Both the position numbers and the translations under genes were made by a program. 44,659 nt of DNA from the IMG/VR virus record IMGVR_UViG_3300024520_000012, positions 1 through 44,659 of that record. One strand, 5' to 3'. The DNA comes from a virus. The notes under the pieces are model-generated. The model worked only from the letters and a program-made list of their open reading frames with translations, was not told where the DNA came from and did not search any database. Shown one piece after another: positions 38,275 through 44,659 of this stretch; the stretch's first letter is position 1; each line of letters begins with the position of its first letter.

Positions 38275-39618
38275 TTACGGGCGGGGGGAATGCGGGGCGT
38301 CTATCACCTCGCGGATCATTTGGGTTTTACGTTGCAGCACGCCGACGAGGGCCTCGTCGAGCGTGCCGGCAAGAGTTACGAATCGCACGCGGCACTTGTG
38401 CTCCTGGCCGATGCGGCGGATACGGATAGCGGCCTGCGTGTTCTCGCCCGGCACGAAAGACATCTCGGCGAACACTAGCTCGCTAGCGGCCGTGAGAGTG
38501 GTACCCGTGCCGCCGGCGAGGATGTTGCACACGATGACACGCACGTCGTCGCGCGTCTGGAAATCGTCGACGTAAGCCGTGCGCCGCGCGGCACCGGTGG
38601 CGCCGGTGATGGTGCGAACACCGAACCGAGCCAGGCTCCGCGCTATGGCGTCGACTACGTCCTTGTGGTGGGCGAAGACGACGACCTTGTCTAGCTGGCC
38701 GTCTTGGAGCTCGTGTTCGAGCAGGGCGGCGGTAGCGTCGGCCTTCGCCAACCCACACAAGCGCCGGAAGGCGGCGAAGGCCTTTGACGTGCCCAGCACC
38801 TCGAAGGCTTGCTCGGCTGTGCGTTCTTCGGCGAGCGCGGAGACCAACGCCGGCGGGAGCTCGGCGGCGAGGCGCTGGATCTCGTGCGGCATCTTGTCCG
38901 GTCGCAGGGCCACCGTCTCGTAACGGATGTCGGGCAGGTCGAGCGCCTCGTCGGCTCGGCGGCGTAGGATCTTGCCGGTGAGGCGTTCGCGCAGCTTGTC
39001 GAGGTTCTTGTTGCCGATCACCTTGACGTTATCTCCGTAGGGCGACCACGTTGTCGCGCAGAAGTGACCGCGGAACGACTCAAAGGCCTCGGAGAAATCG
39101 GCGGGCCAGAGCCCATGTGCCATTGTCCAGAGGTCGGTGGCGTTGTTCGGCATCGGGGTACCGCTCAGACACCACACGCGCTCTGAGGTGGCGGCGATAG
39201 ATAAGGGGACTCTATTAAGGCCGTAGAAGATGGCCGAGCGCTTGGCGCCGCGCCCGCGGAAGAAGTGCGACTCGTCTAATACGCACACGTCCCACCGCTG
39301 CCTAAGTAACGCCGCGCGGACTTTCGGGCTGAGTAGCAGCCCGTGCGTCGTGATAACGGTATCGCTCTGGCCGGCGAGGTTCGCGTCGGCGCCGCTCGCG
39401 ATGACGAGCGGCGCGCGGAGGGGAGACCACTTCTCGATCTCGCGCCGCCAGTTCCATATAACGCACGTGGGCGCAACGACGAGCATACGGTGCGCGCGCG
39501 CTCGGTCCGCGGCGACGACCGCGGTAATGGTCTTGCCGAGGCCGGGATCGTCGGCCAGGCACGCGCGAGTGCGACAGGCTAGCCAGTCGGCGCCCGTCCG
39601 TTGGTGAGTGTAGAGCAT
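38275..39618 (-). CDS. SNF2-family helicase/ATPase, 447 aa
   Basis: The motifs are in order: Q-like YTHQRTGADWL, Walker A ADDPGLGKTIT (Lys29), LVVAPTCVIWNWRREIEKW, Walker B as VLDESHFF (DESH instead of DEAH), LSGTPMPN (motif III), then VVFAHHKDVVDAIARSL, LAGGTGTTLTAASELVFAEM and QAAIRIRRIGQ (motif VI). Such compact SNF2 proteins in phages remodel or unwind DNA in replication and recombination. This is the first gene of the leftward operon; ATG 39618 lies about 16 bases after the predicted start of transcription from the promoter at 39642-39670. Confidence 0.92.
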   Translation of the reverse strand: MLYTHQRTGADWLACRTRACLADDPGLGKTITAVVAADRARAHRMLVVAPTCVIWNWRREIEKWSPLRAPLVIASGADANLAGQSDTVITTHGLLLSPKVRAALLRQRWDVCVLDESHFFRGRGAKRSAIFYGLNRVPLSIAATSERVWCLSGTPMPNNATDLWTMAHGLWPADFSEAFESFRGHFCATTWSPYGDNVKVIGNKNLDKLRERLTGKILRRRADEALDLPDIRYETVALRPDKMPHEIQRLAAELPPALVSALAEERTAEQAFEVLGTSKAFAAFRRLCGLAKADATAALLEHELQDGQLDKVVVFAHHKDVVDAIARSLARFGVRTITGATGAARRTAYVDDFQTRDDVRVIVCNILAGGTGTTLTAASELVFAEMSFVPGENTQAAIRIRRIGQEHKCRVRFVTLAGTLDEALVGVLQRKTQMIREVIDAPHSPRP

Positions 39619-39641
39619 GGAGAGAGGAGTAAGGGGCGCCG

Positions 39642-39670
39642 AACATACCTCGCACCCTTTCTTCGTGCAA
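39642..39670 (-). promoter_or_regulatory. Leftward promoter for the replication operon
   Basis: On the minus strand TTGCAC (39665-39670) is 17 bases from TATGTT (39642-39647). The -35 box is identical to that of the cassettes. It faces the rightward promoter at 39735-39763. Confidence 0.7.
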
Positions 39671-39734
39671 GCGCAAGCCCGCGAACTTTTTGGCGATCCG
39701 CTGCGGCGGCGGCCCGACCCCTACATTCGGTGGC

Positions 39735-39763
39735 TTGCAACCGTCGCGTTCGCGTGGCAGGTT
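39735..39763 (+). promoter_or_regulatory. Rightward promoter for the primase-helicase gene
   Basis: TTGCAA (39735-39740), a 17-base spacer and CAGGTT (39758-39763) stand exactly seven bases before GTG 39771, so the mRNA would begin at the start codon. The -10 box is poor, so an activator may be needed. The space 39619-39770 holds no gene. Confidence 0.45.
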
Positions 39764-39770
39764 GGCGGCT

Positions 39771-41885
39771 GTGCCAACCCATGCCGCCCCGGCCCTGCTT
39801 TGTGAGCTCACTAGATGGCTCCGGTGGGATCTCAAGACCAACCGGAAGGGGAAGGCAACCAAGGTGCCCGACCGCAGCACGCGGCACCGGGGGCGATGGC
39901 TCACCCACGCCCAGGCGAGCGCGGGCACGAAGACCTCGGCGGAGGGTGGGGTCGGCTTCGTGTTCACTGGTGGCGTTGACACTCCCGCCGGCCGAGTCTA
40001 CGCGCTCGACGTAGACGGGTGCCGAGATCCGGCGAGCGGCGCCGTCGAGGCTTGGGCTATGGCTATCGTAAACCATTACGGGCGCACGTTCACAGAAGTT
40101 ACCCCGAGCGGTTGCGGGCTGCGTGTGTGGGTGATCGTTCGCGACTACCCGAAGACCCTGGCTCGGGCGAAGGTCAAGCTAGAGCACGCGCGGCCGGCAA
40201 ACGTGCCAGAGCATAAGGCCGTCGAGGTTCAGTTGTTTGGCTACGGCGTGCCGCAGTATGTCACCGTCACCGGGTGCCTACTCCCCGGCTGCCGTACCGA
40301 CATCGAGGTCGTCGAGAATCTCGACTACCTGGTAGAGACGTTCGGTTTTGCGGAGAGCGACCAGGAGCTCACGAGCAACGCGCTACCAAAAGGGGGCGGC
40401 GATGCGCCCTCGGTCGACACGATAGCCGCGCGCATCGGCGGCAGTCCCGACGCGGCTTTGATCGTCGACGCCGAATGGGCCGGCCGTAACCTGGGCGAAG
40501 ACCCGAGCGCTAGTGGTGCCTACTGGCGCGTGGCGCAAGAGGCGCTAAGGGCTGCCCACGGCCACGGCAGCGCGGCGCTCGACTACTTGCTTACCCGCAC
40601 GGCCTGGGGTCGAGGTGATGTCGAAGAGTCGGCAGACCCGGCCAAGTATGGCCGGCGGTCGTGGGTAGCGGCCGAGATCCGGCGCGCGGCCGGCAAGAAC
40701 ACAAGCACCAACCCCGAGACGATCTTCGAAGACGAGGTCGACGACTTCGAGCCCCCACCACGACGCGAGAGCCCTATGCTCACGGTCGGCAAAGGCAAGC
40801 GGCGGCCTTGGTTTGAGCAGACGCCACCGCCTCGCGAATATCTGTTGCACCACCCAGGAGGGGACGGCCTGCTCCCCCGAGGCAAAGTAGGACTCTTGAG
40901 CGCAGCCGGAGGCACCGGGAAGACGACCGCACTTATCCAACTGGCCGTAGCGATCGCTACCAGGCGCCCATGGCTCGATCACTTCGACATCGGCGAAACC
41001 GCAGGCCGTGACGTGCTCCTGCTCTTAGGCGAAGAGGATGCAGACGAGGTCTGGCGCAAAGTTTTTTTCGCGTGCATCGAGCTCGGGCTTACCCCCGAGC
41101 AAAAGCGCGAGGTTGAGCACCACGTACTCGCGGCCCCGCTCGCCGGCGAGGCGGTGCCGCTCATGCGTCTGGGCGAGCACGGTAACGCCGAAGGCACCGG
41201 CCATAGCGACGCGCTACTTGCGCGGCTGAACGAGGGTTACGACTGGGGGCTCGTCGTCGTCGATCCCGTAAGCCGGTTCGCGGGGATCAACGTCGAGAGC
41301 GATAATACGGTCGCGACTCGCTTCGTGCAGGAGCTCGAACGGTTTTGCCACGCGCCCGGACGTCCGACAGTGCTCGCCGTCGGCCACACGAGTAAAGAGG
41401 CGCGACGCGCCGGCACCGCAGACCAGCGAGGCGTTACGGGACTCTTCGACGCCGTGAGGTGGGCGGCTACGCTCAACGGTAAGTCCAGGCACAGAGTCGA
41501 GTTCGAGGTGCCTAAGAATAACCTGGGCAGGCCCTCGGAGATGGTCGCCCTCGTGCGCGGCGAGCACGGGCTCCTGTCCGCAGAAACAAACACCCAAGCC
41601 GCCGAACGTAGCGCACAAGAGGCGCACGAGAAGGCGGCAGCGGCGGCCGTCAAGGAAGATCAGAAACTCGCAGCACAAGAGGCTCGACGCTCAAACCTCG
41701 TTACCGACGTCGTCACCGCCTGCCGGCGTAACCCCGGAGCTTCGAAGGCGACACTTGTCGCGCTCGTCAAAGGCAAACGAACCTACGCGCACGATGCGGT
41801 GGACCGTGCCGTAGCGCTTGGTCTGTTGGTTCGCGAATCTAACGGGAAGGCTTTCCAGCATTATGTGGCGGAGGTGCTGAGATGA
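39771..41885 (+). CDS. Primase-polymerase/helicase, 704 aa
   Basis: The N-terminal domain resembles the bifunctional primase-polymerase fold: GRWLTHAQASAGTKTSAEGG, VYALDVDGCRD with Asp80 and Asp82, and TEVTPSGCGLRVWVIV. The C-terminal domain is a RecA-like (AAA_25 / RepA-type) helicase with GLLSAAGGTGKTTALIQLAV (Lys384), WGLVVVDPVSRFAGI (Asp498) and TVLAVGHTSKEARRAGTADQ. It should prime and unwind at the origin. I chose GTG 39771; the frame is open further upstream, but that sequence is promoter DNA. The final 50 residues look like a winged helix (VKGKRTYAHDAVDRAVALGL). Its stop overlaps the next frame (ATGA). Confidence 0.87.
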   Translation: MPTHAAPALLCELTRWLRWDLKTNRKGKATKVPDRSTRHRGRWLTHAQASAGTKTSAEGGVGFVFTGGVDTPAGRVYALDVDGCRDPASGAVEAWAMAIVNHYGRTFTEVTPSGCGLRVWVIVRDYPKTLARAKVKLEHARPANVPEHKAVEVQLFGYGVPQYVTVTGCLLPGCRTDIEVVENLDYLVETFGFAESDQELTSNALPKGGGDAPSVDTIAARIGGSPDAALIVDAEWAGRNLGEDPSASGAYWRVAQEALRAAHGHGSAALDYLLTRTAWGRGDVEESADPAKYGRRSWVAAEIRRAAGKNTSTNPETIFEDEVDDFEPPPRRESPMLTVGKGKRRPWFEQTPPPREYLLHHPGGDGLLPRGKVGLLSAAGGTGKTTALIQLAVAIATRRPWLDHFDIGETAGRDVLLLLGEEDADEVWRKVFFACIELGLTPEQKREVEHHVLAAPLAGEAVPLMRLGEHGNAEGTGHSDALLARLNEGYDWGLVVVDPVSRFAGINVESDNTVATRFVQELERFCHAPGRPTVLAVGHTSKEARRAGTADQRGVTGLFDAVRWAATLNGKSRHRVEFEVPKNNLGRPSEMVALVRGEHGLLSAETNTQAAERSAQEAHEKAAAAAVKEDQKLAAQEARRSNLVTDVVTACRRNPGASKATLVALVKGKRTYAHDAVDRAVALGLLVRESNGKAFQHYVAEVLR

Positions 41886-42085
41886 TAAAGGCCGGGCGTT
41901 TCTCCACGGTTCCCACGTGTTCCGGGAACCGGTGGAAATTGGCCCACACTCCCCGGGGTACCGGTCCCCTCGGGACCCTGGGGGGTATGGGGGGAAAAAA
42001 CATTGTATATGAGAAAATAATACTTCGGGAACTCATCGGTTCCCGAAATACTCGGTGCCGGGGGGAACTGGGAACCGATGGCTAG
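41882..42085 (+). CDS. Doubtful small ORF across the origin-like segment, 67 aa
   Basis: The frame begins at an ATGA overlap with the primase-helicase stop, and its end overlaps the start of the nuclease gene. It has no recognisable domain, and its residues (SGNRWKLAHTPRGTGPLGTL) follow from the GGGAAC-type repeats and the G-rich DNA beneath. It is just as likely a chance frame through a non-coding control region. The coupling at both ends is the only argument for it. Confidence 0.3.
   Translation: MIKAGRFSTVPTCSGNRWKLAHTPRGTGPLGTLGGMGGKNIVYEKIILRELIGSRNTRCRGELGTDG
41904..42076. other. Candidate replication origin with GGGAAC repeats and AT-rich patch
   Basis: Six GGGAAC half-sites occur here: an inverted pair CGGTTCCC (41907-41914) and GGGAACCG (41924-41931); a 9-base inverted pair TTCGGGAAC / GTTCCCGAA (42024-42032, 42039-42047); and two direct copies at 42063-42068 and 42070-42075. 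A further GGTCCC-CTC-GGGACC palindrome is at 41963-41977. In between, 41995-42025 is over 80 percent A+T, far from the average of this genome. Repeats plus an easily melted patch next to the primase-helicase gene are typical of an origin. Confidence 0.55.
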
Positions 42086-42419
42086 GGCGTCGCGCGACAA
42101 GGGCAAGCGCGGCGAGCTCATGCTGCGCGACGTGCTGCGGCGCCACGGGTGGCCCGGTGCCGAACGCGGACAGCAGCGGCACGGCGGACCAGGCTCTCCC
42201 GACGTGCGCGGCGGTCCGGCCGGCGTGCACTTCGAGTGTAAGTTCGTCGAGGCTCTCAGCGCGCGTGTAGCGCTCGATCAGGCTCGGGCCGACGCGGGGG
42301 AGGGGGAGATCCCGATCGTGGCGCACAAGCGCTCTCGCGAGCCCTGGGTGGCAATCCTAGAGCTCGACGCACTGCTAGAGCTACTTCGCGAGCGCGAGCT
42401 CGGGCGCTTGCTGCGGTGA
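42078..42419 (+). CDS. Holliday junction resolvase-like nuclease, 113 aa
   Basis: The pattern DKGKRGELMLRDVLRRHGWP, GGPGSPDVRG, GVHFECKFVE and EIPIVAHKRSREPWVAIL gives the PD-(D/E)XK order of Hjc- or VRR-NUC-like resolvases: Glu near residue 13, Pro-Asp near 39-42 and ExK near 53-55. Such enzymes cut branched DNA before packaging, and phages usually place them near the terminase. ATG 42078 lies within the origin-like segment. The length is at the low end for the family. Confidence 0.68.
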   Translation: MARASRDKGKRGELMLRDVLRRHGWPGAERGQQRHGGPGSPDVRGGPAGVHFECKFVEALSARVALDQARADAGEGEIPIVAHKRSREPWVAILELDALLELLRERELGRLLR

Positions 42420-42557
42420 TCCGGGCGTTATTCCTTTGTTCCGATAACAGGTCTTATGTAGTGCTCAGGAATTACCGCGCGCGTGGCACGCTTTTTGTGT
42501 GGGCGGTTTATGGCTTAGGCCCTTGCGGCCGGCTGGCCGTCGTGTATGGAGGGGCGT
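42420..42557. other. Intergenic region before the terminase genes
   Basis: These 138 bases hold no gene. They contain a T-run (CACGCTTTTTGTG), an imperfect -10-like TCTTAT near 42453 and a short palindrome CGGCC-GGCT-GGCCG near 42526-42539. I see no convincing promoter or terminator. A packaging recognition site or control of terminase expression is possible, since such sites often lie next to the small terminase gene. Confidence 0.35.
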
Positions 42558-42902
42558 ATGCCGATAATCGAGACTCCCGCCGAGTTGGTGCTTAAGGTCA
42601 AGGGTGGGCGCACGGGGCGCGTGGAGCTCATCGCCGTGTGCCGTCGGATGGCGATCGAGGAAGGCACGACGCTCGAAGTGATGCTGTGGGAAACTGTCAA
42701 GGGTGTGGCGCATTGGGCACGCCACGGGGACGCGGCGTGCGCGAAACTCATGCTCTCGCTTTTCGCGAGGGACGAGGCCTCGGCGCCCGAGGGGGTGCCG
42801 AGCGCGAAGGACGTCGAGATCGGGCCGCCCGTGCCGCGCGACCAGGCGCACTACGCCGAGCTCGGCGAGAAGGTGATCGCAGAGCTCGACCTACTCGCAT
42901 GA
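42558..42902 (+). CDS. Probable terminase small subunit, 114 aa
   Basis: Position directly before the large terminase, and a size and helical make-up (LKVKGGRTGRVELIAVCRRM, AIEEGTTLEVMLWETVKGVA, HWARHGDAACAKLMLSLFAR) fit a small terminase subunit, which recognises phage DNA for packaging. No firm HTH motif is visible. I start it at ATG 42558, which has GGAGG at the right distance; an ATG at 42546 overlaps that SD. Its stop shares bases with the large subunit start (ATGA). Confidence 0.55.
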   Translation: MPIIETPAELVLKVKGGRTGRVELIAVCRRMAIEEGTTLEVMLWETVKGVAHWARHGDAACAKLMLSLFARDEASAPEGVPSAKDVEIGPPVPRDQAHYAELGEKVIAELDLLA

Positions 42903-44521
42903 AAACACCCGAGGAACGCCTGGAGCTTTTCGGCCGCGCGCTAGGCGCGGCCACCGCCCCCGGTGCCGTCGAGCACCTCACGCGCCGGCTCGTGCCGGGC
43001 ATTGTGGGCAACCCCTTCTGCCCGCACTTTCCGCACCCGAAGCAACTGGCGGGGCTCTTCGTGCCTGAGTGGCACGACGACAAGGGCGGCCCCTTCGAGA
43101 TGCTCTTCGGCGGCGCCGCCGGCGGGGGCAAGAGCGATTGGCTTCTCATGCTCGCGGCGGCGCGCGCGTGGCGGTGGCCCCATTACCGCGGCGTCGTTCT
43201 GCGGCGCACCCATGCCGAGATGATAAAAGCGGGCGCCGTCTTGTCGCGCGCGATGTCGTGGTGGCTGCCGGCCGGGGTCGCATGGAACGGGACTGAGAAG
43301 CGCTTTCGTTTTCCGAACGGCGCCGAGGTCGAGTTCGGTTATCACGCGAACCCGAAAGACGATAGCCAGTACCAGGGCGGCGAGTGGCACGACGCACTCT
43401 TCGACGAGCTCACGCACTGGCCCGACGAGGGCGCCTTCGAGTGGCTGCGTTCGCGCTTGCGCACGAACGAAGGCGACCCGCTTACGCGCCGCCTCATCGG
43501 TACGAGCAACCCAGGCGGCCCCGGCCACGTGTGGGTAAAGCACCGGTTCGTCGGTGGCACGGATATAGCCAGCGGTGCGAGCTTCGACGCGCGCTCGTTC
43601 TACCTGCCCTCGAAGATCAACGACAACCCGAGCCTGGACCGCGAGGCCTACGTCGCGACGCTGCAAGAGATGCACCCGACGCGCCGCGCGCAACTGCTCG
43701 ACGGCGATTGGGGCGCGCGCGAGCCAGGCGATTATTTCCGCGCCGAGTGGTTCGGCCCTCTGCTCGACGAGCCGAGCCGCGACCTCGTCGCGATTCGGTG
43801 GTGGGATCTGGCCGCGAGCGAGAAGAAAGACGCAGCGCGTACGGCCGGCGTCCGCATGGCGCGACTACGCGCCGGCGTGCGCGTCATCACGCACGCGACG
43901 GCCTTCCGAGCGACGCCAGGCAAACGCGACTCGAAGATCGCGCAGCAAGCGCAACTCGACGGCCGCAGCACTATCGTCGGGATCGAGATTGAAGGGGGCA
44001 GCGGCGGCCCGGCGCAGTTCGAGGCCCTGGCGAAACGACTGCGCGCCGAAGGCTACCGCGTCGTCGGAGCTCGACCGCGCGCCGGCCAGCAACTCACCGA
44101 CCCCGAGAAGGGCTCGCTAGCGATCAACACGCCGAGCGACAAGGGCAAGACCGCGCGCGCGGACCCGGTGGCGTCGTGTCTCGAACGCGGTTACCAACGC
44201 CGCGGCGAGTGTGATCGGACAAGCGCGCCCTACTGGGGCCTCGACGCTGGCCGCGGTGTTGCACAGCAGCGCGACGGTTTGCGTCTCGTCGCCGGTGCGT
44301 GGACACAAGGCTACCTCGACGAGATCGAGGGTTTCCCCGACGCCACGCTAAAAGACCTCGTAGACGCCACCTCGGGCGCGTGGTCGTGGCTGCAAGCGCA
44401 CCCCTACGGCCTGCGGGTTGCCCCGAGCGAAGGGACGAAAGCGCCCGCCGTTACGCAGGACACGCACCCGGACGACCGCCCCGAGGTCGAAGAGCCCGCC
44501 GGCCGATTCTGGCGGCCGTAG
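42899..44521 (+). CDS. terL: Terminase large subunit, 540 aa
   Basis: The DNA-packaging motor. The ATPase has Walker A LFGGAAGGGKSDW (Lys78) and Walker B DALFDELTHW (Asp169, Glu170), followed by LIGTSNPGGPGH as the coupling motif. The nuclease domain has IRWWDLAASEKKD with its Asp, IVGIEIEGGSGG, then RADPVASCLERGY. The start at ATG 42899 overlaps the small subunit stop; the longer open frame upstream lies within that gene. It is preceded by the small subunit and followed, after about 45 bases, by the cassette that also forms the left end of the window. It is therefore the last gene before the circle closes. Confidence 0.95.
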   Translation: MKTPEERLELFGRALGAATAPGAVEHLTRRLVPGIVGNPFCPHFPHPKQLAGLFVPEWHDDKGGPFEMLFGGAAGGGKSDWLLMLAAARAWRWPHYRGVVLRRTHAEMIKAGAVLSRAMSWWLPAGVAWNGTEKRFRFPNGAEVEFGYHANPKDDSQYQGGEWHDALFDELTHWPDEGAFEWLRSRLRTNEGDPLTRRLIGTSNPGGPGHVWVKHRFVGGTDIASGASFDARSFYLPSKINDNPSLDREAYVATLQEMHPTRRAQLLDGDWGAREPGDYFRAEWFGPLLDEPSRDLVAIRWWDLAASEKKDAARTAGVRMARLRAGVRVITHATAFRATPGKRDSKIAQQAQLDGRSTIVGIEIEGGSGGPAQFEALAKRLRAEGYRVVGARPRAGQQLTDPEKGSLAINTPSDKGKTARADPVASCLERGYQRRGECDRTSAPYWGLDAGRGVAQQRDGLRLVAGAWTQGYLDEIEGFPDATLKDLVDATSGAWSWLQAHPYGLRVAPSEGTKAPAVTQDTHPDDRPEVEEPAGRFWRP

Positions 44522-44565
44522 GCTTAAGCCCTGCCGGCAGATTGGTCGATAAAATAAAGGGAGAA

Positions 44566-44659
44566 AGGGCTTGCACCCCAGCCCGGATCGGTTACCTTTA
44601 CTAGCGTGCTGAGGGGGTGGTCCTCTCAGCGAAACCCGGAAAAACGATGAACCAACCAA
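44566..44659. repeat. Terminal direct repeat, right copy
   Basis: Identical to bases 1-94. It includes the cassette and the first codons of the gene at 82. Together with the left copy it shows that the genome is circular or terminally redundant. Confidence 0.95.
44571..44630 (+). promoter_or_regulatory. Promoter-hairpin cassette, right-end copy (same as copy 1)
   Basis: TTGCAC (44571-44576), TACCTT (44593-44598) and the palindrome (44608-44630) repeat the first cassette. The upstream flank from 44533 (GCCGGCAGATTGGTCGATAA) matches that of copy 3 near 893. Confidence 0.8.

Noticed and set aside
41861-42121. 86-codon leftward frame over the origin-like segment
   Set aside because: The repeats keep several frames open, there is no clear start signal, and neighbouring genes run the other way.
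42470-42500. Terminator at the T-run near 42490
   Set aside because: Only a 4-base stem can be drawn before the T run, too weak to call.

Overview
The window is a complete or near-complete tailed double-stranded DNA phage genome. The first 94 bases are repeated exactly as the last 94 bases (1-94 and 44566-44659), so the sequence closes into a circle of about 44,565 unique bases. The DNA is GC-rich, genes are packed with 4-base start/stop overlaps, and GTG starts are frequent. I see no integrase, transposase, partition system, tRNA, rRNA or CRISPR array. The head genes are of the phage Mu type (DUF935 portal, MuF, Mu I-like protease/scaffold, Mu T-like capsid, gpG-like protein). Replication does not look Mu-like, because the phage carries its own family A DNA polymerase and primase-helicase. 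A secreted domain of a type common in Planctomycetota and Myxococcota (near 5951-6577) is the only host hint, and it is weak.

Layout. (1) 1-4575, rightward: about a dozen small genes. Six of them sit behind nearly identical copies of a promoter plus 5-prime hairpin cassette. (2) 4587-9648, rightward: a Cys-rich duplicated protein, a putative secreted protein, an SGNH esterase, a double-HTH protein and a Pro-Glu repeat peptide. (3) 9654-17303: head genes, beginning with a portal fused to a ParB-like domain and a zeta-toxin kinase, and ending with the major capsid protein and a terminator. (4) 17413-31287: connector, tail and fibre genes with very short tape-measure candidates. (5) 31326-32861: probable lysis membrane proteins and a 2-oxoglutarate/Fe(II) prolyl-hydroxylase-like enzyme. 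(6) 32906-33485, leftward: two tiny membrane proteins around a double-HTH protein, with a consensus-like promoter and a terminator. (7) 33499-33973, rightward: two small genes. (8) 33894-39618, leftward: SNF2 helicase, AT-hook-like protein, PD-(D/E)XK nuclease, ssDNA-binding protein and DNA polymerase. (9) 39771-44521, rightward: primase-helicase, a candidate origin, a resolvase-like nuclease and the terminase subunits, leading back into the repeat cassettes.

How it fits together. Phage promoters share a TTGCAC-like -35 box. The divergent promoters between 39619 and 39770 drive replication leftward and primase, packaging and then the cassette genes rightward. The AT-rich, GGGAAC-rich segment at 41904-42076, just after the primase-helicase gene, is the best origin candidate. 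The most unusual items are the portal-ParB-zeta fusion with a 56-codon partner gene, the repeated promoter-hairpin cassettes, and a hydroxylase encoded soon after a Gly/Pro-repeat fibre.
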